Assembly: GCF_963678635.1 (NCBI RefSeq)
Contig: NC_087065.1
Span: 71,249,345-71,313,344, forward strand
Reading direction: 5' to 3'
Source: Symsagittifera roscoffensis
Lineage: Eukaryota; Xenacoelomorpha; Acoela; Convolutidae
DNA length: 64,000 bases
Under the pieces are notes generated by a model, which had not been told where the DNA came from, did no database searches, and saw nothing but the letters and a program-made list of their open reading frames with translations. Shown here one piece after another: positions 1 to 11,771 of this stretch. The translations under genes were made by a program, and so were the position numbers. The first letter of the stretch is position 1; the number at the start of each line of letters is the position of its first letter.

Positions 1-144
1 TAAGAGCTACCAGGCAATGAGAGGATCAATCTTATTGGGGTATTTTCGTTATGCACCTTCGCCAAGCCTGGCGGGCTGCCCCCAGTAGAACTCGTCCTTG
101 TGTAGAGATCTTCATAACAATCGCATCACTTGTTCCTTTACTTC

Positions 145-670
145 AGCTGAAATGATTTAAATCTAATAAATCAGACAACTTGTTGTCGTAGGTATCCTTC
201 CTGATTACACAAAAACCCACGCCCTTGTCATACGGTACCGCAACTAATCCATTATCCTTCAGATACTTTCGGGCCTTCTCAACGCCCTTGTCAGATGGTG
301 TTTGTTTCACCCTTTTGGCATATGCTTTCGCCACAGCTTCGATCTCACAAATGGCCTCCCCAGGGCCTTAACGACTTTTGAGATCTGATAGAAAGATGTC
401 AATGTCGGCGGGAAAGTGTGTCTCATTAAATTTATCCCTGATAGGATGTTTCGGCCCTTATGCCAACACTTGTTGTGCCCACTCTGATAATTCAACATCA
501 TCAAAAATTTTTACCGAACCCTCAAATTGTTTCCCTAGAGGTCGATCTTGCCTTTCTGATAGTTCTTTGTTGTTCACCGTTGTTGTTCGTCTTTGTCCCC
601 TGAGACTTAAGTATTTCATTACCGAAGGCCAAAACTTCTCATCTACACCCCTCTGTACTGCGCCCCCGAC
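145..670 (-). mobile_element. Penelope-like element fragment (N-terminal part of the RT ORF)
   Basis: Read on the minus strand, 504-400 encodes GPKHPIRDKFNETHF followed by ADIDIFLSDLK, and 334-143 encodes KARKYLKDNGLVAVP, DKGVGFCVIRK and TYDNKL. The same blocks recur on the plus strand at about 53.65 kb and 56.3-56.6 kb, next to clear reverse-transcriptase and GIY-YIG remnants, so this is the region upstream of the RT palm of the same Penelope-like family. In-frame stops (for example just before GPKHP) and a frame change show it is dead. No RT catalytic motif is present; the element is truncated on the window-start side. Confidence 0.75.
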
Positions 671-929
671 CTTTCTAGTTTAACTTCAACGTTTTTCTCA
701 TCTGTCCTTGCCTTGTTAATATTCGTTCTTAGAAGTTTTTTCTGAAAACTATGTACCGCTTGGTTCGAAAACACCCCATTTTCCGGTACCCTGAACCTCA
801 AAAATTCAAGTAAGATGTCGTTTTCTAGACAAACTCAGGTCTACATCAGGTATACATTTTGACACACCTGAACAAGCGGTGAGCAGTTGTCGCTAAAGGC
901 ATCCGGCTTATTTTGCACCCACTGAGAAC

Positions 930-1640
930 TCAGGCAAGGAAAATTCTCACAGCCTAAGAGGATTAAAACTTCGGATACCCGATTGTCTAAATTTGATGGA
1001 TATTCTCTCGAAAGGAACAACTGGTCTTTGAAATTATTCTACGAATAAGCCCAGTTAAAAAAAGAAGATACAAATATGCAATCATTATGCATTGGAAACG
1101 CCAAATAATTGGTTCAAGGGTTCATTACGAACTCCAGTCAGTACAACGGAGCAATAGCCGAACTTGCTCGACGGTTTGTAAGCCAAAACCTTAGTTTCAG
1201 CTTTCATCAAGCAAACTCAAATGAAATATTCAACTTTTTCTCGAACATTTACAGACAAATTCCTGGCAAAATTTATGACACAGATCTTGCGTCGAGCAAC
1301 TTTTCACTAATAACGCGCAATAAACTAACTCACGGGGTTATTTTGAGGAAAGAAATTTGCATCCTTCACGCCTTAGAATATGCCAGCCTGATTGACTTCT
1401 ATGATTGGCCAAACAATTACACAAACGCTTGCGAAATCGCTTGCGAGTCGCAGCATAAAAAACCATATACTGGAGGATCTATTTATAAAGATCAATTCAA
1501 AAGCAACAAGGATTAAAATTTCAGAAAAGAAACAAACTTTTTCACCCCAGATCAACGAGAAATCAACTCAAATCAATTTTTTTATCCAAATAATCAACAA
1601 AACCATTGCTAGTGTCGTTGCCCACAGTTCCTAAACTGAC
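930..1640 (+). pseudogene. BEL/Pao gag-like remnant
   Basis: Around 975-1085 the frame gives TRLSKFDGYSLERNNWSLK, which resembles the conserved gag start of BEL/Pao elements (L-x-K-F-D-G-x-x-x-x-W). From 1109 to 1516 an open frame reads QGFITNSSQYNGAIAELARRF, matching the downstream gag pattern in which a G-F/L-x-T-x-x-x-Y-x-x-A block is followed by L-x-x-R-F. The upstream frame is broken by stops near 1050. The assignment rests on position and pattern, not on a catalytic motif. Confidence 0.6.
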
Positions 1641-1959
1641 AAAACAACTCAGTAGGTAATTTAAAAACTCACTCTGCTTCAACTATTTGTATGGGCACGA
1701 ACTGAATCACTGTAAACCTCAAAAGTGTTGTTCAGTCCAAAAAAAGTGGCAGAAAACACCCCTCAACATTGCAGCGGCCAAGGGCAGATAAAACGCCAAC
1801 TCATCAACAATCAAACCAAGTCAGTACTGGTACCCATGTTGTTCCAACCGCACTTAGTGATGACAATTTGAAACCGGCAGCCTACTTCCATGTTTAAAAT
1901 CAACTTCAGTTTATGGCCCTGTTTAAATCCATTTGTCGAAAACAGTCTAACCAAATGTA

Positions 1960-2350
1960 ACGCGCAATGTTGGACCGTTGCAGCAGTTGTTCGTTCATCT
2001 GCAAAGCAACAGCTGACGAACTACAAGGCATTCCAAAGCAGACAATTGATTTGAACGTGCATGGCGCCATTTCCAAGAATACGCTGGCTTTTGACATGTT
2101 AACTTTAGCATTGGAAGCTTTGAATCTGATCACGTTCTTTTTACACTATCAAGTGTTTACACGGTTGAACAAAATTCGCTCTTTTCAACCATTTGAGTCA
2201 TGTTAACTTTCATTCTTTTGAAGACAACAAGATAAAAACTTTACTCAGTGTGGATGTTTTTTGGCTCATTGACAAACGTGACACCCGAAAAGGACCCATT
2301 GGGAGCTCTTACACAATTTGGATCTTACTGGAACAATAACGGATCCAACG
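1960..2350 (+). pseudogene. BEL/Pao retropepsin-like remnant
   Basis: The frame starting at 1967 reads LDRCSSCSFICKATADEL, which aligns with the BEL/Pao protease motif L-D-(S/T)-G-S-x-x-S-F-I. The catalytic Asp is present, but the following residues are RCSS instead of the (S/T)GS triplet. After a stop at about 2205 another segment (about 2255-2340) gives FFGSLTNVTPEKDPLGALTQ, reminiscent of the G-x-D-Y-x-W...FGW region between protease and RT. It is broken and cannot be active. Confidence 0.5.
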
Positions 2351-2459
2351 AATAAGATTCTTCTAAGTGATAAAACTCCACATCACCTAACTAATTTCCT
2401 TGATACTTCATAATCCGACCAGTCCAAGTTAAGTGAGATACTTGGACAGTTGAACAGTC

Positions 2460-3300
2460 GGGTATGCGCTCAGACACAACCTTCCTCTAATATTCGACAA
2501 AAAATAAAAAGCTTCTCCGCTTTTTACAAATAGTATTGTTGATGATAGAGTTAGATATCGAATCAACTTGTTGTGGAAAGACAACGTCTCTCTACTAAAC
2601 AGATACGTAATCGCTAAAGCGCTAATGAAATCTCTGCAGCGCCGACTACAGAAAGAACCCGTCATGCTAAAACTTAATAGAAACTTGCTGACCACAGATT
2701 GTGACAAAGGCTGGCTTAAACCGGTAACTTTTTTGTCTCCACTGCAAGCAAACAATTGGTACGATCCTTATCATCCGGTTACCAGCTGGAATAAATCTGA
2801 GAAGGAAAAACGTGTTGCCAATGCAGCTTTGAAATTCAAAGTATTATGATTAAACTCATGCATTGAGTCAGGTCCTGACCTCCATAACAATTTGTTCAGA
2901 ATCTTACTGCGCTTTAGAGAAAACCTAATTGGAGTTTCGGCACACATAGAAGACAACTTTATGAAAATCGGAATAAAAGTACAGGATCAACAATTTTCAC
3001 GCTTCCTCTGGCCGTCGGAGAAGGGCATAAAACAGTACCAATACACAAGATTGATATTTGGTGCTGAAGGCTCTACCTCCATTGCCATTGTCACTTTGCA
3101 GCAGACAGGAAAAAATTTCTGCATACATCAACCTCAAATCAGGAAACTCAACAACGAAAGCTTCTATATGGATGACTTTGCCCACCACATTTTTTCAGTC
3201 TGCAACAGCAGCTGATACCTCAGTTTTGGCTCTGGAATCATGTTTGCATAAATATGGTTTCAATCTCACCAAAATCGTTTCGAACATTTCTGAATCTCTT
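2460..3300 (+). pseudogene. BEL/Pao reverse transcriptase remnant
   Basis: The frame reads LLWKDNVSLLNRYVIAKALMKSLQRRLQ, then WYDPYHPVTSW, then (in a shifted frame) ESGPDLHNNLFRILLRFRE and FMKIGIKVQDQQFSRFLWP. This matches the BEL/Pao order LPWK...R...RLKSL.RRL...WYLPHHPV...GPDLLNNL..VLLRFR...MF.QI.V...D...RFLW. The RT catalytic box appears as YMDDF at about 3166-3180. In the motif A region the usual DI-x-x-MF reads IEDNFMKI, so the first catalytic Asp context is degraded. A stop at about 2847 and others interrupt it. Confidence 0.85.
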
Positions 3301-3639
3301 TAATTAGCTCGGTTGCTAATACCAAAACAACCAACGATGAAACAACTTGAAAATTTATAGGTAGTCATTGAAACATTTCTGAGGACACATTTTTTGTACA
3401 GCCGAAGGATAAAATTAATTATGACGCTGCAAAAATGGCACTGCGTAAAGCCCTGTCTTTTATTGCAGCATTATTCGACAAATTTCTGATCATTACGCAC
3501 AGTCATCAAAAAACGGTTGACTCAATGCAGCAAAAGTTCTCTGTTAAGAATTCCTCCTTTCATATGAATCTTTAGGTCCTTTTCTTCTCTACAATTAGAT
3601 GTTTTACTAGGCACCTGCCACAGATCTTAGGCGGCTTCC

Positions 3640-4110
3640 GTCTTCATTCGAGCTGATGAAACTTCTCATGATGACGCAACTTTTATCATTGGTCATACGA
3701 AAGTAGCTCCTCTGAAACAAGGGAGTAATCCAAAGTTGGAACGACAGGCAGCTATGTTAGGAGCCCGACTCCATACTTTTTTTGAAAACCAAAAAATGTT
3801 CAATTTTCGGAAAATTCAGTTCTGGACAGATAGCAAAACCGTCCTGGCCGAAATCATGATCCAAAAAAGAAACCCTTCCCTGGTATTCGAAAAAACGAGG
3901 TCTTCTCCCTGTCTAAGTGGATCAGTGGAACCACGTTTCAGGTAAGATGAGCCCTGCAGGTTATGACATCCATGGCATTCTCTTTTCAGATGTGTTCCGC
4001 TTTTGGATAACTCAATCAGAAATTTTACTGCAACCTCTGATGACAAAGCAAGGCAATTCCTTTAATTATGTTTCAAAAACTAATACATCATTTTCTTCTC
4101 AATCTTGATT
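3640..4110 (+). pseudogene. BEL/Pao RNase H remnant
   Basis: From 3736 the frame gives ERQAAMLGARLHTF followed by FRKIQFWTDSKTVLAEI, matching the BEL/Pao RNase H signature E-L-x-A-A-x-L-(G/A)-x-x-L ... x-FWTDSxxVLxWI. The upstream strand with the first catalytic Asp is only faintly recognisable near 3640-3660 (FIRADETS), and downstream coding is shifted. It lies between the RT and integrase remnants as expected. Confidence 0.75.
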
Positions 4111-4269
4111 AGATTCTACCCGGTTCTCGGGCTGACTTCGCCTTCTTCGTGCTAAGCTTCTACCGGGAAAACTGGAACCCAGCCACAGCATTAGTGTTTT
4201 CCTGAAGTTTCGAAGTAAATACGGGCAAATGAACCCCTAAAAAACAATGCAAGCTCCTTCCTTTTTCTT

Positions 4270-5390
4270 CATTCATGGATAAAAACGTTCTGCGAGCTCA
4301 AAGCCGTCTTCGCAATTACCCACTGAATGACAGTGCTCAATTTTCAAAAATTTTTTACGCAAAAGAGTACTCAACTCGTTTGATGCTGGAGCACATCCAT
4401 AACCAATGCATGCATCTTCGCCAAGCTCTCAAACAAATTCTTATTTTTTGTTTCTACTGTCCCAGGTTTCAAAAGATTGGAAAGACAACTACTTTTTGCC
4501 GATTTACCAGCAATCAGATTTGAGAAACAATGAAAAGAATCCCCGTCCTTTCAGACATATGGGCACTGACTATATCAGTCCCTTCTTTCTAGTAGACAAA
4601 ACGCTTACAGAGGAGAACTACATATGCTGGTTCACGTGTTTGACGACACGAGAAACACATCGCTAGACTACGGACTGTCTCTCTACCTACACGTGCATCA
4701 CCGCCATTCGGCGTTTTATTGCTCGAAGAGGAAATCCCAATGAAATCTTGTCGGATAATGCTACTTTTTTTGTTAAATCAAGGCTACTGCGATTGAAATA
4801 GACAGCAAATCGGTAAGTAAAGTCATGACAAACCGCGACATCGATTGGAAAATGAATACAAAATTGTTCCTCTCATTTTAATTTGGTGTGGGAAAGGCTC
4901 GTTTTGATGGTCAAACGAGCTTACTTGTTTCGAGCCATCGTGGTTGAAAAAGAAGGCCTACTCAATTCGCCTCCTCTGATTCAAGTCAGCAGTGAAATTG
5001 AGGACGAGTTCCCGCTGAAGACCAACAGCTTCTTGACTGCACGCTCTTTTCTGTCCGCTCAGTCGGTGATGCTTGGAAGCGACAGTTCCCAGAAAGTTGC
5101 TTCAATATCATGTAGGATCGTGAAAGAGATAATGAACATCTTCTGAGAGCCTCTCATTCGAGAGTACGCACCCACTCTCATTCGCCGTACAAAATGGAGC
5201 CAGCCAAATTGACATTTTTGAATACTGGAGGATTTTACTCCGAGAAGAACTTGGCCGCTGAGACGAGTGACAGAGGTAATCACCGGGCGTAACGACATAG
5301 CGCGTTCGTGCATGGTAAATACAGCGCTAGACAAATCACCCTGAACCCTCGTAAATTTGGCGGTGGTTCATCCTAGAGAAAACCTAAAAG
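4270..5390 (+). pseudogene. BEL/Pao integrase remnant
   Basis: In order: 4275-4400 reads DKNVLRAQSRLRNYPL, matching the D-x-x-G-(L/I)-LR-x-G-GRL lead into the zinc-binding part, with H residues in EHIHNQCMHLRQA. Then 4540-4660 reads RPFRHMGTDYISPFF and CLTTRETH, and 4700-4770 reads AIRRFIARRGNPNEILSDNATFF, the integrase core with the (G)xDYxGP and SDNGTNF blocks. Finally 4885-5060 reads VWERLVLMVKRA and EIEDEFPLKTNSFLTARSF, and 5150-5375 keeps W-x-R-E-x-A-P-T-L-x-R-R-x-KW and LNPRKFGG of the C-terminal part. At least five frame changes separate these blocks. Confidence 0.8.
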
Positions 5391-5759
5391 AGACTTAAAT
5401 GCTCATTAATCTAAAAGAGTCTTTGATGCCGAGGTCGTTAATGCTCATTAATCTTATGCTTGCCAATTCATAACTGACATATAATCTAAATGTATTCCCG
5501 CTTATTAGATACTTGAAGACTCTTTATTTTTTGACGTATAAAAAAGAAACCAACAAATGAGAAACTTATTGAAAATAAATCAATATTCATGACTAAAGAC
5601 CTCTGTTTTGGATAGAAAATTACCATAAAAATGAAAAAAAAAATCGAACAAAAAATTTCGATTCCAGTTTTTTGAATTTTGATTTCTAAAAGATTTTTTT
5701 TTAATTTTGATTTCCAAAAAGGCAATAAAATACTCAAAGTAAGATAATGTTACCCAAGT

Positions 5760-6090
5760 AAATTAGGATTTCATGTTTTAAAGTAAGCTTTTGTAAGCTT
5801 TGAAGCAACTAGAAAACGACTGCTCACTCGCTTTTTTCACTCGAAATAAGACGAAAAATCATCAATTTTAAAACGGTTCTTCTCGACACTAGGACAATTT
5901 TTTTGGAATTTTTTTAAAGTGGTTCGAGTCATGACTGCAAGGGCTCTAATATGATATATTACTCAGCGCTGTCCGACACTTATTAGTGAAACATGACTTT
6001 GCGCAGGAAAAAAATGAAACAGACCCAAATACAAAGTTCCTCCCCATTTTCAAGGGTCGGAGCATTAAACAAAAAAGAAAAACGGCATGA
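5760..6090 (+). repeat. Dispersed repeat family R1, copy 1
   Basis: This stretch shares an ordered set of short blocks with copies at about 10.4-11.1, 16.6-17.3, 44.5-44.9, 48.4-49.0 and 50.5-51.1 kb: a CTCGAxACTxGGACA block, then GACTGCAAGGGCT(C/T)TAATATGATA, then TTTGCGCAGGAAAA.AAA and CAAAGTTCCTCCCCATTTTCAAGGGTCGG. It contains no coding region I recognise. It is probably a non-autonomous mobile element, but its ends are not defined here. Confidence 0.6.
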
Positions 6091-6099
6091 AGCTAATAA

Positions 6100-7200
6100 A
6101 AAAACTCTTGTGATTTCAAATCGAGAGGATGAAGGTGTTGATAACAGCAATTCTCTTATAGAGATTAACAGCTTGTTTTTTGGGGGTTTTCCTTGTGTTT
6201 AAATTGTCAAAACACATTGGAATTCTCATGTCCCAAATTAGCCAAATTGGCATCTTTAAACAGTCATTTTTTTTATAAAAGATGATCGCAGGTGAACAAT
6301 TGATTTTTTTTACATTTGAGCTCAAGAGGTCATTATTTTTTTAAATATAAAACGCGCATAAAAAATGCTGGCTTACCTTCTTTTATCAAAAATCGGAGCA
6401 GAAAGACAACCATGATTTTTCGGAGCAAAGAGTGAAGAAAACAGTAGACAACTTGAATTTAATTGTATGGATTTTAGTAAATGAAATAAAAACAGAAACG
6501 TGTTGGATTAATTTGAGCTAATTTATTTTTTTTGCTTCAATTATTCCAAATCACTTCACGAAGTGGGAAAGACCTATGATGCAAATGTGTTTCTTTCAAC
6601 CCATTTCAGCTTTGTAAATTTTCAAATGCGGTATGATATCAAAGTCCTTTGGATCGTGAATCGTGTTCGAGATCCAAAAAACTGGAAAGTATAATATCTT
6701 ATTATCAAAAAAGTCAGCATAAAAATTTTTCCATTACAAGGGTTGGAGTTTTTTTTTTAATTTGAAAACATCAAAAATTTCTCGAGGTGGGAGAGGGGCA
6801 ATCTAGAAAAAAAAATTCCGAAAGTTTTGTCTACCTCTTTTGTAAGCCGACCAAAATGTTTTTCTCAGCTTTTTCAAATCAATTTAAAGACCACATTTCG
6901 ACCAAATGTTTTAGGCCACGGCCAGTTTTGAATAAAATCGAGCACTGTAGTAGGTTATTTGCATTTTTCTGATAATGTATTCACTTTATGACATTTATTT
7001 TAACCCTGCATTCGCTCAGGTTTTCTTTTTTCAACAAAACTAATTTTTGATTTTCAAAACTAACCTGTTTGAAGTTCTTGTCAATCTTTTAAAGGAATTA
7101 TTTAGGCAGGTGCTAAGTTTTTTTTTCTGATGAAGATCAACTACATTGGCTCAAGCTCGTCAATGTTACTTTTTAGACATCTTGTATTTGAAATACTATT
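6100..7200. other. AT-rich intergenic stretch with an R3 repeat copy
   Basis: No gene is visible. 6470-6660 is a reverse-oriented copy of a repeat (R3) also present at about 12.88-13.08 and 19.17-19.37 kb. It is recognised by the palindromic CACTTCACGAAGTG and the block ATTTTCAAATGCGGTATGATATCAAAG. The rest is homopolymer-rich sequence. Confidence 0.5.
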
Positions 7201-10060
7201 GAACTTTTCGAAAAAGTAGAAGCCGATAATCAAATGGCTCGCAAAAAAATAGTTGTTGTTCAGATCAAGCTATCCAAGTAATGAAACTTTGAGCAACTTC
7301 AGGTTTAGCCATATCGTAAATCGGTTTTAAGGCTTTATAGAAAAAATCGTTCCCAAAAATTGAAGTTTTTTAAGCAAGCTAGTCCAGCTATGAGACTTTG
7401 AAAAATTTCAAAATGTTCCATGAAGAGACTCGGATGGCGATACTTTATTTTTCTAAGGAAGCTAGTCAAGCGATGAAACATTGAAATAATTCAAGTTGTT
7501 TTATCGAGCGAATCAGTCGGCAAAAAGTTAGGTTTCTCCACAGAGAAAACAGGATTGAAACAGATTCAAATTTTTCTACGCAAGTTATTGAGCGAAGATT
7601 TTAAAACTTTTCAACTTTTTTCATGGAGCAAATCGGTCGGCAAAAAATGAACTTTTGTAGTTTTGATGTTTTTCAGTATGAATTGAATGTCGAAAACTTT
7701 AAGTTTTCTGTTTGGGCCATCCAAGTGACGAATCTGAATAATTTAAGTTATTTCATGCAGGGTATCGGATAGCATAAAATTGCAGTTTTTTCTATTGCAG
7801 CCATTCAACCGACGAAACAATTTTTTTTCATAGACCAAATCGGTTTTCAAAAAAAATCATTTTTCTATTGCAAGCTTTTAAGCTGAGAAACTTTGAATCA
7901 AAGCAATTTGGGTGGCATATTTTTCAAAATTTAAACCGTTTAAGCGACAAAAATATGAATAGCTTCAAATTATGTCATAGAACGAATCGATCCGCAAAAA
8001 ATCAAACTTTTATTGAAACTAAAATTTTGAAGACTGATTGGCTTCGCAAAAAATTATAAAATGTTTCTAAGTAAGCTATGAAAGTGAAACAATTCGATTT
8101 GTTTGTTAGAGCTAATCAATTTGAAATCTTTGCCATGAAGCTTTGAGTTTCAAAAGTTTCTTTGAAATGAAAATTTTTTGAAACTCTGAATTCAACTTAT
8201 TTCGAAGACCGAACCGGTTCGTGGAAAGTAAAAGTTTTCTTAAGCCAGCTATTCAAGCAAGGAAAACTTTTAGATTGTTTCATAGAGCAATCAGTGAGCA
8301 AAAAGCTTTCTTAAGCTATTCAAGTTGCCATTTTTTTCAACTTATCTTATGAAAGCAATCGAATAGCGAAAAAAGTGAATTTAGTTTTTTGCACCATTCA
8401 ACCAATAAAAAAAAGAAACACTTGAAGTACAAAGTACTTCCATAGACCAAATTAGAAAATTTCCAAATTTTTTAAGCAAGCTGTTTAAGCTATAAATCTT
8501 TGAATCAAACTAAGACAAATCGGATAACGAAAAATTAAAATTTTCAGCTGAAGCCATTCAACCGATGAAACTTCAAAATATTTGATTTTTTTTCATAAAG
8601 TTAACTTCAAGTTTTTCTTTTGGAGCCAATCAAACGATGGAAAAAAAATAAATCATTGATCAAAATGATTAGCGAAAAAAAAACAAGTTTTGCTTTGCTA
8701 GCTATTTGGATTAAGCTTGAAAGGCTTCAACTTATTTCTTAGAACGAATCGGTTCGCCGAAAGCTTATGTTTTCTTGAGCGAGCTATTCAAGCTATGAAA
8801 TATTACAAGCTCTTTCAACTTCAAAATATTTCAAGTTATTTCATGAAGTTAATCAGATACCAAAAACACTAACGTTTTAACGAAGCAAGTTATTGAAGCA
8901 AGAAACAATTAAAATAGTTCGAGTTGTTTAGACCGAAACTTTTTGCAAAGATTTCAGTTTTCTAAGCAAACTAATTGAGCGACGAAACTTTGGAATAAAA
9001 TGAAATGTTTCATAGAGCAAGGCAGCTCACAAAAAGTTGAAGTTATACTTAACCAAGCTATTGTAGCAATGAAAAAGTGTTTGTTTTTTGGAGTTCGTTC
9101 TTAGAAATTAGTTTTTCTGAAAAAATCTAAGCGGTTTCATAGATCGACTCGTTTTGCCAGAAGTTAAAATTTTCCAAAGCAAGCTATTTAAACTATGAAA
9201 ATTTGAAATAATTAAAGTCAGTTCATGAAACGAACCGGAAGGCGAAAAGTATAAGTGTTTCTAGGAGAGTTTTTTTAGCTATGAAACTTTAAAAAATTTT
9301 CTGATATTTAATGAAACGAATAGTTAATTCCTAGACAGATTAGGTTTGCGAACATTTTCAATATTTCTAAGTAATTATTTAAAGCTATGAAAATTTGAAA
9401 TGTTTAAATTTTTTTTTTAAACTGAATCAAAATCAGTTCGCAAAATGCTTCAAACTTTCTAAGCAAGCTATTCATGCTATGAAACTTTTCATGCCATGAA
9501 GCTTTGAGTTTCAAAAGTTTCTTTGAAACGAAAAATTTGAAACTCTGAATTCAACTTGTTTTGTAGACCGAACCGGTTCGCGAAAAGTAAAAGTTTTCCT
9601 AAGCAAGCTATTCAAGCTTTGATATATTCCATGATATTTTGTGGAATAAATTGGTTCGCAAAGAGTTAAACATTTTCTAGGCAAGGTTTAAAAGCTATGA
9701 AATTTCATGTTTTTTCAAGCTATTAAAACAATAAAACTTTGAAAAAATTCACGTTGTTTCAAAGAGCGAATCGGTCGGCGAAAAATTCAAGTTTTTCTTA
9801 GTAAAATACATTAGCCATTAAACTTTGAAAAATTTTCAAGTTGTTTCATAGACTGATTTGCACTGATTCTAATCAAACTATTCAAGCTATGAAACCTTGA
9901 AATATTTCAAGTTAATCCGTGGGTCTAATCGGTGCGCAAAAAATTTCAGTTTTTCTAAGTAGGTTGTTTTTATGCTATCAAACGCTGAAATATTTCAGTT
10001 TATTTCATGGACCGAATCGGTTCGCAAAAAACTCTTTCTTAGCATGAAAATTGCTCTTTT
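7200..10060. repeat. Decayed satellite-like tandem array (left copy)
   Basis: The stretch consists of diverged repeats of one theme: (T)CTAAGCAAGCTATTCAAGC then TATGAAACTTTGAAA, then ATTTCAAGTTGTTTCATAGA, then CGAATCGGTTCGCAAAAAGT, then a T-rich spacer. Spacing between successive CGAATCGGTTCGCAAAA-type blocks is mostly about 75-140 bp (for example near 9566, 9645, 9765, 9917 and 10012). Units are strongly diverged and contain small indels, so the array is old. The part from about 7490 onward belongs to the 6.2-kb tandem duplication and is repeated nearly identically at 13713-16250. Confidence 0.75.
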
Positions 10061-10389
10061 TAGTGGCTTCGTTTCAGACTGAAATGAATCTGGAGACACA
10101 TAATTTGGACAAAAATTAGGCTGATACAGTCTAGCCTTGATGTTGGATCGAGGCCATCTTCCTCTGATGGTTGCTCTGAATAATTTTAAAACGTTGTACT
10201 CGATAGGAAAGTTAAAACGTTGCGTCCATAGCGCATTAAGACTTTCATTTAATATATCAGGTTTCTACGCTGTTTCAACTTAAAACGCTTCGGAACTTTT
10301 TCTTACTGAATTTTTGTTTAGAAAAATAATTTCGGTTAAAATTTTAAAGGGTTCTCTGGCCTGTCTCCTTGCATTGAATCAATAAAATG

Positions 10390-11090
10390 ATTCTTTTTTT
10401 ATACATTGCTAAGGTTTATTTGCAATATACATGCGCATTTTATTGCGTTTGCACACATTAGTTTATGTTGAAGGATACTTTTTGGCCACTGAAATTGGGG
10501 AGGAACTTCGTATTGTGCTGTTTTAGTTTTTACTCTTTTTTCCCTTACAAAATCAGGTACCGCAAAAAGTCCTTGAAATTTTGTCCAGTAACATATCATA
10601 AACAAGCCCTTTCAATGTTGATTTGAACGACAGTAGAAAAGTTTCAAAAAGTTGTCTGAATGATCAAAAGGACCGGCTGACAACTTTCGAGTTTTAGACT
10701 ATTTCGAGGATTTAAAGCGATCAGATAAAGCGATCGACTGACGCTCAATTTACAAAACTTGGATATTTAGGCTAAAAAAAACTTAAAGTACTAAACGAAA
10801 ATTAGTTTTGCAAGCTTCATGTAGCGCTTTCTTGGCGTGTTCTAAAATGTTGTGCAAGAAAATTAAAAAAGTAAATGATATTTTAACTTTTTGTTGTTTT
10901 TTTTTGAAGACAACTGAACTGTTAAGAATTATGCCTAATTTACTAACTTTTACGACTGCATATAATGAAGTTCTCTCATCACACCACGCGGAACTGCAAT
11001 AATTTTTAGACAATTTTTAGTTTTTATGAATGCGGTCGGAAAATTCTGTACTACTTTACTTGCACAGCAACCGGCTATTCTTGTTCTGTT
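10390..11090 (-). repeat. Dispersed repeat family R1, copy 2 (minus orientation)
   Basis: Reverse-oriented R1 copy: CACTGAAATTGGGGAGGAACTTCGTATTGTGCTG, then CCTTACAAAATCAGGTACCGCAAAAA, then CCCTTTCAATGTTGATTTGAACGACAG, and at 11043-11085 the block TGCACAGCAACCGGCTATTCTTGT. The same copy sits in the right duplication unit at about 16602-17302. Confidence 0.55.
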
Positions 11091-11175
11091 TCGCGTTCGA
11101 TATTTCGCGTAATCCTAATTGAAATCTGAAAAAAATATCAAGTGAAAAAATAGAAAATAAATTAATATTACTATT

Positions 11176-11451
11176 CTAGTGGAAAACGGATTTGCAGTGC
11201 TCTATTAAGAAACTGACACATTCGTTTTGATATGGCATATCGATGAGTGAATTTGGCGACTTCATTGGGTTTTTCAGATCATCATTTTCTGGTCGAAAGA
11301 GACATTGTCCGAAAATAGTACCCAGATTGAAACTTGTCATTTTGTTGGCATGTGACTGTCTCGATACTTTGTACAGATGTCGTATAATTGTCTCCAAATT
11401 GGCCAAATGATAAACATTCAGTTTTTGAACTGCAGTCACCAAACGTTCAAC
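11176..11451 (-). pseudogene. Chimaerin exon 4, duplicated left copy (open but orphaned)
   Basis: This is a duplicate of the last chimaerin exon, encoding the C-terminal half of the RhoGAP domain from VERLVTAVQKLN through NLGTIFGQCLFRP to the stop after HCKSVFH. The predicted protein is identical to the copy at 17388-17663; I see one silent base difference in it. The acceptor (CCCATAG before GTTGAACG) is intact. Its partner exon 3 (11772-12005) is frameshifted, so it could be used only by splicing from the right-unit exon 3 as an alternative last exon. Whether it is transcribed cannot be told from sequence. Confidence 0.8.
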
Positions 11452-11771
11452 CTATGGGTCTTTTGCTTTTACGTTATCCTTAAAAATCTCTGAAATCTAG
11501 AATCAGAGATGTTTATTCGTTTCCATAAAAGGGAGAAACGGAATTGCGAAAATAAAAAAAGTTGGTCGACTTTTTCTATTTCGTTGAAACTTTCGTGGAC
11601 AAAGGATACATTTTTACAAAAACTGTTTTTAATTGCTTATTGTTTTGAGAATTTTCTGGAAGATTTTGGAAACAAAAACTAACTTTTTTGACTACAAAAA
11701 TTTCGTTTACATTTGAAAGAGGCAATCTTAAAAAAAGAATTGTAAAACAGAGAAAAGGCAAAAGACCCGAC

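Larger units (their letters stand above)
930..5390 (+). mobile_element. Decayed BEL/Pao LTR retrotransposon, internal region
   Basis: A nearly complete BEL/Pao internal region can be followed in order on the plus strand: gag-like, protease-like, RT, RNase H, integrase zinc-binding, integrase core and integrase C-terminal part. Frameshifts and stops occur every few hundred bases, so no functional polyprotein remains. I could not identify flanking long terminal repeats; 670-930 and 5390-5760 show no obvious matching ends. The segments are listed separately below. Confidence 0.85.

Noticed and set aside
7868-8059. 63-codon open frame duplicated at 14091-14282
   Set aside because: Identical only because it lies in the 6.2-kb duplication; the sequence is satellite-like array units, not a gene.
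10399-11013. Open frames duplicated at 16611-17214
   Set aside because: They fall in the R1 dispersed repeat and are preserved by the recent duplication rather than by selection.
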